Source of the DNA: Candidatus Thorarchaeota archaeon
GTDB lineage: Archaea; Asgardarchaeota; Thorarchaeia; Thorarchaeales; Thorarchaeaceae
Reading direction: 5' to 3'
DNA: 50,660 nucleotides
NCBI GenBank assembly: GCA_011365025.1
Contig: RDOF01000023.1
Location: forward strand, 1 to 50,660
Shown here: piece by piece, positions 27,411-35,935 of the stretch
How positions within the stretch are numbered: the first letter of the stretch is position 1
How the letters are laid out: the number at the start of each line of letters is the position of its first letter
Notes under the pieces: generated by a model
Seen by the model: the letters and a program-made list of their open reading frames with translations, nothing else
Databases searched by the model: none
What the model was told of the DNA's origin: nothing
Program-made: the position numbers and the translations under genes

Positions 27411-28187
27411 TTACTTCCTCCAACAGAATCTGCAATATATCATTAGGCCTGTGACGAGAAGTATCACGGAGAGGGATACCAAGAGACTAAGATCAAGGAT
27501 ATTCCATGGATTATATCCGATGAATTCCGGATTCAAAAGGCGAGCTGCTATCATGTTGTTTCCTGAAGAAAATGGGCTAATGCGAGCTATTGGCTTTAGC
27601 AAATCTGGAAGCTCTGCGTAAGGGATGGCCGTGCCGATAAAGTAGTTGGCAAGAACAATCGCAACTCCTACGTGAGCAGCAGCCGATTCGGTCTTTACAA
27701 AACTACCAACCATCAGTCCAATTCCTGCAGCAGCAATCGCGATGAAGAAAGCAATGCCGACCGCCCAAAGCAAATCCATTATCACTATCGTAAACTCAGC
27801 ACCAAAAAGAACCCCTACCAGAATAATCGCTATGCTGCCAAGGAATGAAAATCCCATTACGGTCAAGATTCGACCAAGGCTCTCAAACCATGGGCTGACT
27901 GGCATCGAGGATAGTTTGGAATAAAGCCCGTGGTCTCTATCCCCCGCTATGGATCCTGCCAGATTACTAACTCCCACCGATGAGATAAGAAGGACAACCA
28001 TCGCTATTACGGTATATGCCCTCAAACTGGGCATTATTTCGGCCGGCACATCCTGAAACATCACAAAGGGGAGCAGCAACAAGAAGAACATTGGGATGAA
28101 CACGGATGACCCAAAGATGGCTTTGTCACGTAGGAATATCTTCATTGACCTTGACATCGATGCAATGCTCTGACTCATCCTGTTCAT
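27411..28187 (-). CDS. ABC-2 type exporter permease
   Basis: 258 residues with six helices and an N-terminal cytosolic helix (MSRSMKIFLRDKAIFGSSVF). The layout and the stretch SSVGVSNLAGSIAGDRDHGLYSKLSSMPVSPW are typical of ABC2_membrane permeases (DrrB/NodJ-like), where the ER/DR-x-G-x-x-x-K motif contacts the ATPase. ATG 28187 overlaps the ATPase stop by 4 nt. Exports an unidentified hydrophobic or lipid-like substrate. Confidence 0.9.
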   Translation of the reverse strand: MNRMSQSIASMSRSMKIFLRDKAIFGSSVFIPMFFLLLLPFVMFQDVPAEIMPSLRAYTVIAMVVLLISSVGVSNLAGSIAGDRDHGLYSKLSSMPVSPWFESLGRILTVMGFSFLGSIAIILVGVLFGAEFTIVIMDLLWAVGIAFFIAIAAAGIGLMVGSFVKTESAAAHVGVAIVLANYFIGTAIPYAELPDLLKPIARISPFSSGNNMIAARLLNPEFIGYNPWNILDLSLLVSLSVILLVTGLMIYCRFCWRK

Positions 28188-29140
28188 GCAACTTCACCTC
28201 GGATTGACATTTCTGTTAGGTGGTAGAAGACATCTTCTAGGCTCGGAGGTTTCGTTTCAATACTATTCAGTTTGAAACCGGCATCTTGCAGCGAATGGGC
28301 AATCTTTGGAATGAGTTCCGTTGGGCTATGAGTGAACACCTCAAGCCCCTCTCCATTCTCGGCAACAATACAATCCTGATCCAAGCCTGCCAGGATTTCA
28401 AGTAGTTCTTGAGACCTTGGAATTGCGTCAACCAAGACCTTGCTCTCCAGACACGCCATATCCTTGAGATTCTCTGGACTATCTTCAACCACTATTCTCC
28501 CATCGACCATGAACCCCACCCTCGACGCTGACTCGGCATCTTCTCCAATATGAGTCACGAGAAGAATGGTTGTCCCCTGCTCACAAATTTCAAGCAGGAG
28601 TGATAGGAAATCCTTTCTAACATTTGGATCAAGCCCTGTGGAAGGCTCATCGAGGAGCAGGACCTTGGCATCTCCCAGCAATGCAGTTGCTACTTCGAGC
28701 TTCTTTCTCATACCTCCACTGTAGTGTGCGACTCTCTTGTCAGCATGTGGAACTAGCTGCATCATCTCCAAAACCTGTTCGATTCTCTCCTTGGCCTGCT
28801 TCTTGCCAAGGCCTAAGAGACCGGCAAAGTACTCAAGGTTCTCTCTCCCAGTAAGAAAGTCGGAGCAGAAGTCGTCCTGCGGGACATATCCAATGAGGCT
28901 CTTTGCATCGACATTACACCTCCCGATGTCACGACCGTGAATCTCCACGTGACCGGAGTCCAGCGGATTTGTACCAGCGATTATGGAAAGCAGAGTACTC
29001 TTTCCCGATCCGTTGGGTCCCATTATGACATAGAACTCGCCTGCTTCAATCTGAAGGCTGACCTCATTCAATACACGGGTTCCATTGTAACTCTTGCTCA
29101 CCCGTTCGAGCTTCACAGAGATTGTTTGATTAGATTTCAT
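28184..29140 (-). CDS. ABC exporter ATP-binding protein (DrrA-like)
   Basis: 318 residues. Walker A GPNGSGKST (41-49), Q-loop Gln88, signature YSGGM (140-144), Walker B VLLLDEP (160-166) and H-loop His197 are all present. The C-terminal about 90 residues (LESKVLVDAIPRSQELL and following) form the extension seen in DrrA/CcmA-like exporters. A CTTAATA box A at 29164-29170 lies about 26 nt upstream of ATG 29140, so the operon mRNA is probably leaderless. It is coupled to the permease by a 4-nt overlap. Confidence 0.95.
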   Translation of the reverse strand: MKSNQTISVKLERVSKSYNGTRVLNEVSLQIEAGEFYVIMGPNGSGKSTLLSIIAGTNPLDSGHVEIHGRDIGRCNVDAKSLIGYVPQDDFCSDFLTGRENLEYFAGLLGLGKKQAKERIEQVLEMMQLVPHADKRVAHYSGGMRKKLEVATALLGDAKVLLLDEPSTGLDPNVRKDFLSLLLEICEQGTTILLVTHIGEDAESASRVGFMVDGRIVVEDSPENLKDMACLESKVLVDAIPRSQELLEILAGLDQDCIVAENGEGLEVFTHSPTELIPKIAHSLQDAGFKLNSIETKPPSLEDVFYHLTEMSIRGEVA

Positions 29141-29163
29141 GGTTATAGCAAAGATTCATGTCC

Positions 29164-29170
29164 TATTAAG
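29164..29170 (-). promoter_or_regulatory. Box A of the ABC exporter operon
   Basis: Minus-strand CTTAATA centred about 26 nt before ATG 29140. No PadR-type ATCAGTATTGATA copy is visible next to it, so direct PadR control of this promoter is not supported by an identical site. Confidence 0.5.
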
Positions 29171-29254
29171 GGGGGAAAGTGTTCTGCAAAACAGAACAAC
29201 TCCCTTGTCTAAATGCTGACATGCATTCTTGATAGCATACGGAAGTGAAACATC

Positions 29255-29881
29255 GTGGAAGAAGTCGATAGGGTTCTCGAGGCTCTTAGTGTTGTAGAGC
29301 GATATGAGGAGTATCTCTTCAGAAGAGCTTGGGGGCGGGCGCTGGTGGTCATTGGGACGATATTTCCCTTGGGTATGTTCGTTCTCTTTAACGCAGATCT
29401 TCTGGCCCTGCTAACAGGAATGAATGCTGATGTGGTTCGACTGTATGCAAATGTACTAACTATTGTTCTTTGCTGGGGTTTGGTGACCTATAGCTTCTTT
29501 GGAGCTTGGAGAACAATACGGAAAGAACCCAAACAGGAATCAGAGGGCATATTGCATGCTCCACTCATTGCCATAGTATGGTTCATATCCTTCTTGTTGA
29601 CTAGCCTAGCTCCTTCGGACTTGGCTCTTATTGCAGTCCTCTGGGCGGCCAGTGTATCCTGTCTGCTATCCTTTGTGATTCTTCGGTTGACTCACTCCCA
29701 CGGCCAAGAAGTAGTCCTCCTGTATTTGGGAGCTGTACTTGGACTGGCCTCGTTCCTCGTCCTAGCCTCCCAAGATGCAACAATCTCAGGACTTCTTGTT
29801 CCACTCATCTTCTCAGTCTGCTTCATCACGGCAGGAATAATGATGCATAGGCAGGCATCTGAATCTCTCAAAGCAAGATGA
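29255..29881 (+). CDS. Six-TM membrane protein paired with a winged-helix gene
   Basis: 208 residues from GTG 29255. An N-terminal amphipathic helix with EEVDRVLEALSVVERYEEYLFRRAWG is followed by six hydrophobic helices, arranged as three pairs. The C-terminus is basic (MMHRQASESLKAR). It precedes a small winged-helix regulator by 15 nt, an arrangement seen again at 43465-44117. It may sequester or signal to that regulator; no sensor domain is recognisable. Confidence 0.75.
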   Translation: MEEVDRVLEALSVVERYEEYLFRRAWGRALVVIGTIFPLGMFVLFNADLLALLTGMNADVVRLYANVLTIVLCWGLVTYSFFGAWRTIRKEPKQESEGILHAPLIAIVWFISFLLTSLAPSDLALIAVLWAASVSCLLSFVILRLTHSHGQEVVLLYLGAVLGLASFLVLASQDATISGLLVPLIFSVCFITAGIMMHRQASESLKAR

Positions 29882-29896
29882 TAACACAAGAATAAG

Positions 29897-30238
29897 GTGG
29901 GAATCGTACTGAAAGACCCTCTTGACCTATCAGAAAAGGAAAAGGTCTTCCAGTCACAACCACGTTTCTCAATTGTGTATCTTCTTTTTCTTAAAAGACG
30001 AATTGGCTTCATTCAGCTGAAAGAGCTTCTAGGTCTCACACCTGGAAATCTTGACCATCATCTGAAGAAGCTGGAGGAAACCGGCCTAATATCAACTCGT
30101 CGCGTGTTGTCGTGGAAACCCCTTGTGATTATAGAGATCACACCAGAAGGAGTGAATATCTTTCGAGAGTATGTTGTGAAATTGAGAACCCTCTTGAAGG
30201 ACATTCCAGAGAAACTTCTTCGTACAGAAGACGTTTGA
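29897..30238 (+). CDS. Winged-helix transcriptional regulator (HTH_34-like)
   Basis: 113 residues from GTG 29897. The winged helix covers about residues 22-95: FSIVYLLFLKRRIGFIQLKELLGLTPGNLDHHLKKLEETGLI, cut after the recognition helix (here described, not quoted in full), then the wing KPLVIIEITPEGVNIFREY. The GNLDHHLKKLE segment is the typical recognition helix of the MarR/ArsR-like HTH_34 group in archaea. It is co-transcribed with the upstream membrane protein (15-nt gap). Confidence 0.85.
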   Translation: MGIVLKDPLDLSEKEKVFQSQPRFSIVYLLFLKRRIGFIQLKELLGLTPGNLDHHLKKLEETGLISTRRVLSWKPLVIIEITPEGVNIFREYVVKLRTLLKDIPEKLLRTEDV

Positions 30239-30273
30239 ATGACCAGGCAGGAAAGGCGTGCCCCAATAGCATC

Positions 30274-31248
30274 CTAGAGGTCTGTATACTTCGTTTCCCA
30301 GGGCGGTCCTGGAGCCAATTGCAACCTAACTGGCTTCGTTTCTGCAACCCATGACCAGATGGTGATCTCCTCATATCCATCCGAATACTGGCAGATGCCG
30401 TTTGCGGGGTCACTGCAGAACTCCTTTGCTTTGTCAAGAGTGATGTTACCCTTGTATTTCTCATACCAGTCTTTTGTCCTATTGAAGTGCTTGTAGACTA
30501 TGTTCTCTCTATTCCATCCTTTGTCCAACTCCCTTGTTCCCTCTAGCCTGAAGAAATTTGTGACAACCTCGATGCCCTCCTCCAGATATGCTGCGGTTGT
30601 CTTCTCTGGGGAAGCCTCGACTCTGGCAATAGTTCCGGCACTATCGGCCACCAGGAAGGCAACGGCTTCGGTATGAGGGATGCGTTTCAAATAGTCAACA
30701 GTCTCATTTGTGGTGGAGAACTTGTCCAATGCCCACCGAGTTGAGATATTCATTCTGATGCCCGGCTTTGCCGATCCCTTGTACATCGCGATATACGCAC
30801 TGCCAATGGTCAATCCCTCATCATTCTGCCCACCATACCTCCCACAGTCGCCAAAACTGAATCCAATGCTTCTGCGTCCACCATCTGGTTCTGAATGAAT
30901 AACAAGCAGCGCATCAATATCATCTTTGATCCAATCCATCTGCCTAGCAAAGAGAGGACTGCCACTTATCGTGTCTTCTCCCTTAACCGCAAAAAGCGTA
31001 CAGCCAAACAGAAATGCGGGGGCAAGATGCGTGGAAATCAGGGATTCATACTTTGTTCCAGATGCCTCAGAAACCCCTCTGATCTCCTCCAGAATGTCCG
31101 GAGCAAATCGTTGGGCTGCATGTTCACATTCCCATGCGAATTCCAAGTGTTCCTTATTCGGAATGAATTTTCTATACCAAGAGCTCAAGGTTTCTCCAAA
31201 AGCGAGTCCCATTTCTCGATATGTGCCATTGACTCGAATTTCTCTCAT
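30274..31248 (-). CDS. C45-family/acyl-CoA:6-APA acyltransferase-like Ntn hydrolase
   Basis: 324 residues. The motif FGCTLFAV places a nucleophile Cys83 after Gly82, where family members self-cleave to expose an N-terminal cysteine. ARQMDWIKDD, GRYGGQNDEGLTIG and NFFRLEG are further conserved family segments (isopenicillin-N acyltransferase, C45 peptidase). Members hydrolyse or transfer acyl groups on amides; the physiological substrate in archaea is unknown. No signal peptide is present, so cytosolic. The stop lies 35 nt from the end of the convergent winged-helix gene. Confidence 0.88.
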   Translation of the reverse strand: MREIRVNGTYREMGLAFGETLSSWYRKFIPNKEHLEFAWECEHAAQRFAPDILEEIRGVSEASGTKYESLISTHLAPAFLFGCTLFAVKGEDTISGSPLFARQMDWIKDDIDALLVIHSEPDGGRRSIGFSFGDCGRYGGQNDEGLTIGSAYIAMYKGSAKPGIRMNISTRWALDKFSTTNETVDYLKRIPHTEAVAFLVADSAGTIARVEASPEKTTAAYLEEGIEVVTNFFRLEGTRELDKGWNRENIVYKHFNRTKDWYEKYKGNITLDKAKEFCSDPANGICQYSDGYEEITIWSWVAETKPVRLQLAPGPPWETKYTDL

Positions 31249-31425
31249 GTGCTCACGTCATCTATTGGTTTCGAGTAAGGCACGTTAGCCCTCGAGTGGG
31301 TATTATCTTCATCACTCGAGAGTGCCGAGCTTCTTCCAGCATGATAAGTTCAGGAGTTCCGAGCCAGCAACCTATTTCTGGGAGCGTTCCCAGTTCTTCA
31401 CATTCCTCTGGCAGAGATACAAACT

Positions 31426-32757
31426 ATGGCCAAGGAACAGAGGTTGAAGCATTTGGAGCTCTCTTTAGCATCGAAGAAACTTCCCCCGTCCGCAACACTC
31501 GCCATGAATGAGCTTATTGCCGCCAAGCGGGAAAGTGGAGAGATGATCTACCATATGGGATTCGGTCAATCGCCCTTCCCTGTTCACCCACTAGTCCGAA
31601 AGGCTTTGTGCAAGAATTCGTGGCGACAGGACTATCTCCCAACACAGGGGGTCCATCATCTCAGGCAGACGGTATCAGAGTTTTACAGGACTCTATTCTC
31701 TTTAGAGTATACACCGGAGCAAATTGTCATCGGGCCTGGCAGTAAGCCTCTGATGTTTGCCGCACTAACCGCACTAAATGGACCAATCTTTCTACCTGCG
31801 CCATCGTGGGTAAGCTACCAGCACATGGGTCACTTCCTAGACAGAGACGTGTACCATGTAAGAACGACCTCTGAGGACTCCTACCGTCTGACGCCTGAAA
31901 CCCTTCAGAATTCAATCAAGGAGAATACTCCTGACAAAAGCAAGCAGAAAGTCCTTGTACTGAACTACCCCTGCAATCCCACAGGGCACAGCTTTGATGC
32001 CAGCCATCTGAAGGAACTGGCTGAAATCGCGAAAGAGAACAACATGCTGGTTCTTTCAGACGAGATTTATGCATTGACTCATTTTAGGGACCACGAGCAC
32101 CAAAGCATGGCCAAGTTCTATCCTGAGGGCACACTCATTACGGGGGGACTCTCTAAGGATAGGTCTCTAGGAGGCTACCGACTTGGAGTACTTCTGCTAC
32201 CCGCTGGTGAGAAAGAGCTGCTTCGTGCCATCTTGGCTATTGGTAGTGAGATTTGGTCCAGCGTGGCTTCTCCAATTCAGTATGCAGCAATAGAAGCATA
32301 TCGAACTGATACGGGGCTTGTTGAATACATTCGAGACTGTGCAGGGGTCCATGAGATTGTCACAAGGTACAGTTACCAACGCTTACGGAATGCTGGAGTA
32401 TCATGCCCATATCCGAAGGGCGGATTCTACCTATTTCCTGATTGGAACAGCCAGCGCGCCTCTCTGAACTCGCTCGGAGTGACAACGTCAAACGAACTTG
32501 CGCATTACCTATTGAAGGAGTATCTCGTTTCCAGTCTTCCTGGTTCGGAGTTTGGAATGCCTCCTTCGGATCTCTGCCTGAGACTGGCCACAGTCGACTA
32601 TGATGGGAGTATGGCGCTACGAAGATTCCGGAGGGATCAGACTGCTGCCCACCATGCTCCTGAGAAGTTCGTTTTAAAGGTAGCACCATCCGTCGTGGAG
32701 GCTTGCAACAGACTGGAAAGGTTCTCCTCGGCGCTTGATACGGGCAAAATGGGGTGA
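31426..32757 (+). CDS. PLP-dependent aminotransferase, class I/II
   Basis: 443 residues, fold type I. Visible cofactor residues: Tyr131 stacking on PLP (PSWVSYQ), Asn184 in NPTG, Asp212 in SDEIY, Lys244 in GGLSK forming the Schiff base, and Arg252 in GGYRLG. The N-terminal region HMGFGQSPFPVHPLV is the substrate lid. The C-terminal part has FYLFPDW, and a tail of about 60 residues extends past the usual end (RLATVDYDG...), without a known domain. The substrate is probably an amino acid but not resolved. An RNase H-like gene starts 9 nt after its stop. Confidence 0.92.
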   Translation: MAKEQRLKHLELSLASKKLPPSATLAMNELIAAKRESGEMIYHMGFGQSPFPVHPLVRKALCKNSWRQDYLPTQGVHHLRQTVSEFYRTLFSLEYTPEQIVIGPGSKPLMFAALTALNGPIFLPAPSWVSYQHMGHFLDRDVYHVRTTSEDSYRLTPETLQNSIKENTPDKSKQKVLVLNYPCNPTGHSFDASHLKELAEIAKENNMLVLSDEIYALTHFRDHEHQSMAKFYPEGTLITGGLSKDRSLGGYRLGVLLLPAGEKELLRAILAIGSEIWSSVASPIQYAAIEAYRTDTGLVEYIRDCAGVHEIVTRYSYQRLRNAGVSCPYPKGGFYLFPDWNSQRASLNSLGVTTSNELAHYLLKEYLVSSLPGSEFGMPPSDLCLRLATVDYDGSMALRRFRRDQTAAHHAPEKFVLKVAPSVVEACNRLERFSSALDTGKMG

Positions 32758-32766
32758 GGCTACGGT

Positions 32767-33165
32767 TTGTCCCTTGTCATCCAGACTCACGGCTCGTGCG
32801 AGGATGGATTGGGAAAATGGTCATACAACATTGACTACAGGAACGCAGAAGGAGGATGTGAATTACTCCAATCTGCCGAGGGCGAATCCAAGGGCACAAC
32901 ACTCAGACAGATGCACCTGATGGCGATTCTGAATGCATTGAGTCATGCAAAGTCTCTGGAACTCGGTGTTCCAATTCTCCTGAAATCCTCATGTCATTGG
33001 TGTGTAAAATGCATCCGACGCGATTACGACTGTGTTTCAGGTGACGAACACAAGCGTAACAAGGTTTCTCGGGGGTATGTCCAGTATCTCCAAGAGATCT
33101 GGTGGAAACTTGGCGACCTCGAAGTCACTTTTCTTTCCGATGCTGAAGGTCGGAGTCCACCCTAA
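32767..33165 (+). CDS. RNase H-fold protein lacking catalytic carboxylates
   Basis: 132 residues from TTG 32767. The order of elements matches RNase HI. A first strand reads LVIQTHGSC where the enzyme has a strand ending TDGSC. The helix TTLRQMHLMAILNALSHAK sits where RNase HI has a helix starting RMELMA. Strand and helix VPILLKSSCHWCVKCI replace one containing TDSQYV. A helix plus strand VQYLQEIWWKLGDLEVTFL closes the fold. The three metal-binding acids become His8, His50 and Ser74, so ordinary RNase H activity is not expected. Six Cys (11, 31, 76, 79, 82, 89) could bind a metal. It is nearly contiguous with the aminotransferase gene. Confidence 0.65.
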   Translation: MSLVIQTHGSCEDGLGKWSYNIDYRNAEGGCELLQSAEGESKGTTLRQMHLMAILNALSHAKSLELGVPILLKSSCHWCVKCIRRDYDCVSGDEHKRNKVSRGYVQYLQEIWWKLGDLEVTFLSDAEGRSPP

Positions 33166-33178
33166 TCTGGAGAGCCCA

Positions 33179-33379
33179 CTAGTTCTCAAGATCGTCCTCA
33201 GTGAGACCCTTCTCCTTAACACACTGTGGGCATATCAAGTCGTAGTCACTGGTCATCCTGTGACAGAATGAACAGATTGCCCGCCTGCACCACTCGCAAT
33301 CGAAGAAGGTGTTGTCATCGCTGGCGTCATGTCCGCAATTCGGACATATCTCCTCAGGGTTTCTCTTCTCACTTGGCAT
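33179..33379 (-). CDS. Small eight-cysteine zinc protein with FYVE-like spacing
   Basis: 66 residues. Four CxxC pairs occur: Cys12/15, Cys28/31, Cys36/39 and Cys50/53, with spacings x12, x4 and x10 between pairs. This matches the cross-brace pattern of FYVE zinc fingers (x12 and x4 between the first three pairs), except for a shorter last loop. The basic R-x-H-H-C-R phosphoinositide motif is absent: the second pair reads DCEWCRR. Probably two zinc ions in a cross-braced mini-domain for protein binding. Convergent with the RNase H-like gene (13-nt gap). Confidence 0.8.
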   Translation of the reverse strand: MPSEKRNPEEICPNCGHDASDDNTFFDCEWCRRAICSFCHRMTSDYDLICPQCVKEKGLTEDDLEN

Positions 33380-33472
33380 ATACTCTCACCACGTGTTGGT
33401 TTCAATATTCTCCATTTAATCCAAGATAAGAGGTTTCGCAAAATGCTGAGGGGTACCCCACACACAATTCGT

Positions 33473-33480
33473 TAGATATT
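33473..33480 (+). promoter_or_regulatory. Box A of the Lrp-like regulator gene
   Basis: TAGATATT centred about 28 nt before GTG 33505. It favours the GTG start over the internal ATG at 33517. Confidence 0.4.
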
Positions 33481-33504
33481 TGTTGCGCCTATGATAGCGG
33501 CATT

Positions 33505-34428
33505 GTGGTTGTCATTATGGATTCAGTTGACAAGGGCCTTCTAATGGACTTGACGAAGAATTGCAGGATTACCTTTGAGTCATTGGCTCAGAAGTATAAC
33601 CTTTCTCCAAATGCAATTAGACGGCGTGTTCTCAATCTGATTGAGACCGGAGTTATCGAGGAGTTCACGGTTTATCTCAGCCCTGCCATGGTTGGCACTG
33701 AGCATATCTATGCCCTTCTCTCCACCGACGGTTCGCGAGGTGATGACCTAATAGATGAGATCGGTGAGCATCCCAATATTCTTCTTGCTGGCTTCCTCTC
33801 CACTGATACATGCTCAGTGTATGCAGATTATACTGACAATGCGGACTTGGCGAAAGTCCTAACTTACCTCCGTAACCGAGAGGGAGTCACAGAAGTTAGA
33901 GTCCATCATCTACTGATAGAGCACGGCGAACGAATTGCCTTCAAGAAGATGGACCTAAAGGTCTTGGCGTGCCTCTATGAGGATCCCCGGATGTCAGCTG
34001 CAGAGATTTCAAGTCGTACTGGAATAGCGACTAAAAGGGTTCGCCGCCTGCTCTCAGAGCTTAGCGAAGGAGCTGCTCTCTATTTCACCATCAGATGGAA
34101 CCCGAATGCAGCAGATGCTGCAGCGTTCATGTCAGAGATTGAGTACAATGAGTCGGACACAAGTGCCCAAGGTGTTCTTGATGAGCTTGAGAAACAATAT
34201 CCTACTGAGTTGTGCAGGGAGTTTTGCTGGATATCGGCCACGGAACCTACTCTGTTCGCGGTATTTCTAGTTGACCATTTGCGGAGAGCAGAGCACATCA
34301 CACATGAAATTAGAAAGAATCCCTCTATCGCATCTATCAGCACCCTCCTACCCTATCCTACAAAGAAGTACGATGGCTTGAGGAGGCAAAGACTGAGGGA
34401 GATGCTAGAGGGAGCCAATTTGCTGTAG
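33505..34428 (+). CDS. Lrp/AsnC-type regulator with duplicated HTH-RAM-like architecture
   Basis: 307 residues. HTH 1 (about 8-60) reads DKGLLMDLTKNCRITFESLA with recognition helix SPNAIRRRVLNLIETG. A RAM-like alpha/beta segment (about 60-140) follows. HTH 2 (about 152-205) has LKVLACLYEDPRMSAAEISS with ATKRVRRLLSELSEG, then a second alpha/beta segment (about 205-285). Tandem HTH-effector modules in one chain are known in archaeal Lrp-like proteins but are less common than the single form. ATG 33517 is an alternative start. Monocistronic. Confidence 0.88.
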   Translation: MVVIMDSVDKGLLMDLTKNCRITFESLAQKYNLSPNAIRRRVLNLIETGVIEEFTVYLSPAMVGTEHIYALLSTDGSRGDDLIDEIGEHPNILLAGFLSTDTCSVYADYTDNADLAKVLTYLRNREGVTEVRVHHLLIEHGERIAFKKMDLKVLACLYEDPRMSAAEISSRTGIATKRVRRLLSELSEGAALYFTIRWNPNAADAAAFMSEIEYNESDTSAQGVLDELEKQYPTELCREFCWISATEPTLFAVFLVDHLRRAEHITHEIRKNPSIASISTLLPYPTKKYDGLRRQRLREMLEGANLL

Positions 34429-34616
34429 ATTGTATTCAGCCACTATTCGAGATTGCTTCGCCGCCGTGCCTCTTTTGCCCATGCACCTGTTGGAAAGGAG
34501 TCGATTTTGTAGCGGATTTGGTCGATTTCAGAGAGTACTTTCTCACGCGGAATAATATGGTAACGGATGTATCTATCCACCGACTGAAACTCGAAGAAGA
34601 TTCAGAAGGTGAAAAC

Positions 34617-35537
34617 ATGAATGAACTACTTGAAACCACAGAGATACTATCCAAGCCGATGAGTGAAGGAAGATCTAGGCTCTCGCGACACCCCTGGATC
34701 AGTCTTGCCCTTCTCGTAGGACTTCTAGTGGCTTCTGTTATTCTATCGCGACTTATTGAATATGGCCTGAACCAGATGGGTATAGTCACAGATTTAATCG
34801 CAGAAACAATGATTGGCCTAGTGATTGGTGCCTTGGTCTACTTCGTGCTAGTCCCATATGGCCTTGGCTTACCACAAAGAAAAACATCTGTGAGAAAATA
34901 CCTTCAAGTCATTGGTATTCGTAGACCGAAGTCCTATAGGAGTGCCTTACTGCTCATCGTGCCATGCACCCTCTTCCTCTTTCTGAGTTGGTTCTTGGCC
35001 TCCGTATCCTACAACTACTTCGTGCTTGGCAGGTCCTGGTCAGTATTCATGAGCGAGTTGTTCATGATATCACGAGCTCTTCCCCCTCAGAATTGGGCAA
35101 TGATCACGTCAATTGGAGTCTATGTTGAAGAAGTCATGCTAAGGGGCATCCTAATCAAGATGCTCTCGGAAAGGCACTCGGAACGCACCACAATTGTGCT
35201 GTCGGCCGTAGCCTTCGGATTGATTCATCTTCTCAACCTGCTAAATGGCCCTCCTTCTATTGATGTGTTGATAGGGATATCAGCGCAGGTCACCTACACA
35301 ACGATATACGGTCTATTCTATGGCTATCTGTTCATCAAGACCGGCAATCTGATTCCGAATATCGTGCTGCACTATATTGGGGATGCTTTCATTGGTTTCT
35401 TCTGGTACACACCTGGGATTTCCTTCCTTTTGTTCACAGCATTGATGCTAGTGTTCTACATCGGTCCGGTTCCGACTATTCTCTCAATCCTATGGGTGAA
35501 GTTCGCCTCTGACCGATGGAGTGCCAACGAGATGTGA
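34617..35537 (+). CDS. CPBP-family intramembrane metalloprotease, copy 2
   Basis: 306 residues from ATG 34617; a GGTGA sequence 4-9 nt upstream supports this over the upstream TTG 34518 and ATG 34557. About eight helices. Motifs EEVMLRG (Glu171, Glu172, Arg176), FGLIH (His204) and NIVLHYIGD (third motif, with Asp in the Asn position) are present. The Asn to Asp change in the last motif occurs in some family members, so activity is likely but unproven. It is followed 4 nt later by the NTF2-like gene. The 188 bases before it (34429-34616) hold no other gene I can support. Confidence 0.88.
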   Translation: MNELLETTEILSKPMSEGRSRLSRHPWISLALLVGLLVASVILSRLIEYGLNQMGIVTDLIAETMIGLVIGALVYFVLVPYGLGLPQRKTSVRKYLQVIGIRRPKSYRSALLLIVPCTLFLFLSWFLASVSYNYFVLGRSWSVFMSELFMISRALPPQNWAMITSIGVYVEEVMLRGILIKMLSERHSERTTIVLSAVAFGLIHLLNLLNGPPSIDVLIGISAQVTYTTIYGLFYGYLFIKTGNLIPNIVLHYIGDAFIGFFWYTPGISFLLFTALMLVFYIGPVPTILSILWVKFASDRWSANEM

Positions 35538-35541
35538 TAGT

Positions 35542-35934
35542 ATGGTGCCGAACGATATCAATAGGATTTCTGCAACCATTCGTGACTTTGCCACAAGCTT
35601 AACGGTGAGCGACCTTGGATTGTTGATGTCGATCTGGCATCCGGAGGCGAGGATACATTATGTCACCAATGGGACTCTATCCTCCGCCTCCCTCTCCCTG
35701 TTGGAGGAACTATATCGGCAACAAGCTGCGCTTGGAAGAATTGCTAATTACAGAATTGCATTGATAGATTGTACGGGCTCTGTAGCAGTCGCCAAGGTGG
35801 AGTTCTCTGTGAGTGACTCGCAGTCTATTACCAAGTACACAGACTACTTGATCCTGATGAAATTCTCAGATGAAAAATGGCTTATTACGAGCAAGTCCTT
35901 TCACGCGCAACGGTCTAAATCTGGAGTAGATTAG
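35542..35934 (+). CDS. NTF2/SnoaL-like protein
   Basis: 130 residues from ATG 35542. The cone-shaped NTF2-like fold is indicated by an N-terminal helix RISATIRDFATSLTVSDLGLLMSIWHPEARIHYV, shortened here, and strands AVAKVEFSVS and YTDYLILMKFSDEKWLITSKSFH. This order is typical of Lumazine_bd_2/SnoaL-type small proteins. Such domains bind small molecules or act as isomerases; no catalytic residue set can be assigned. It lies between the CPBP gene (4-nt gap) and the permease (1-nt gap), so a three-gene operon is likely. Confidence 0.8.
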   Translation: MVPNDINRISATIRDFATSLTVSDLGLLMSIWHPEARIHYVTNGTLSSASLSLLEELYRQQAALGRIANYRIALIDCTGSVAVAKVEFSVSDSQSITKYTDYLILMKFSDEKWLITSKSFHAQRSKSGVD

Positions 35935-35935
35935 T

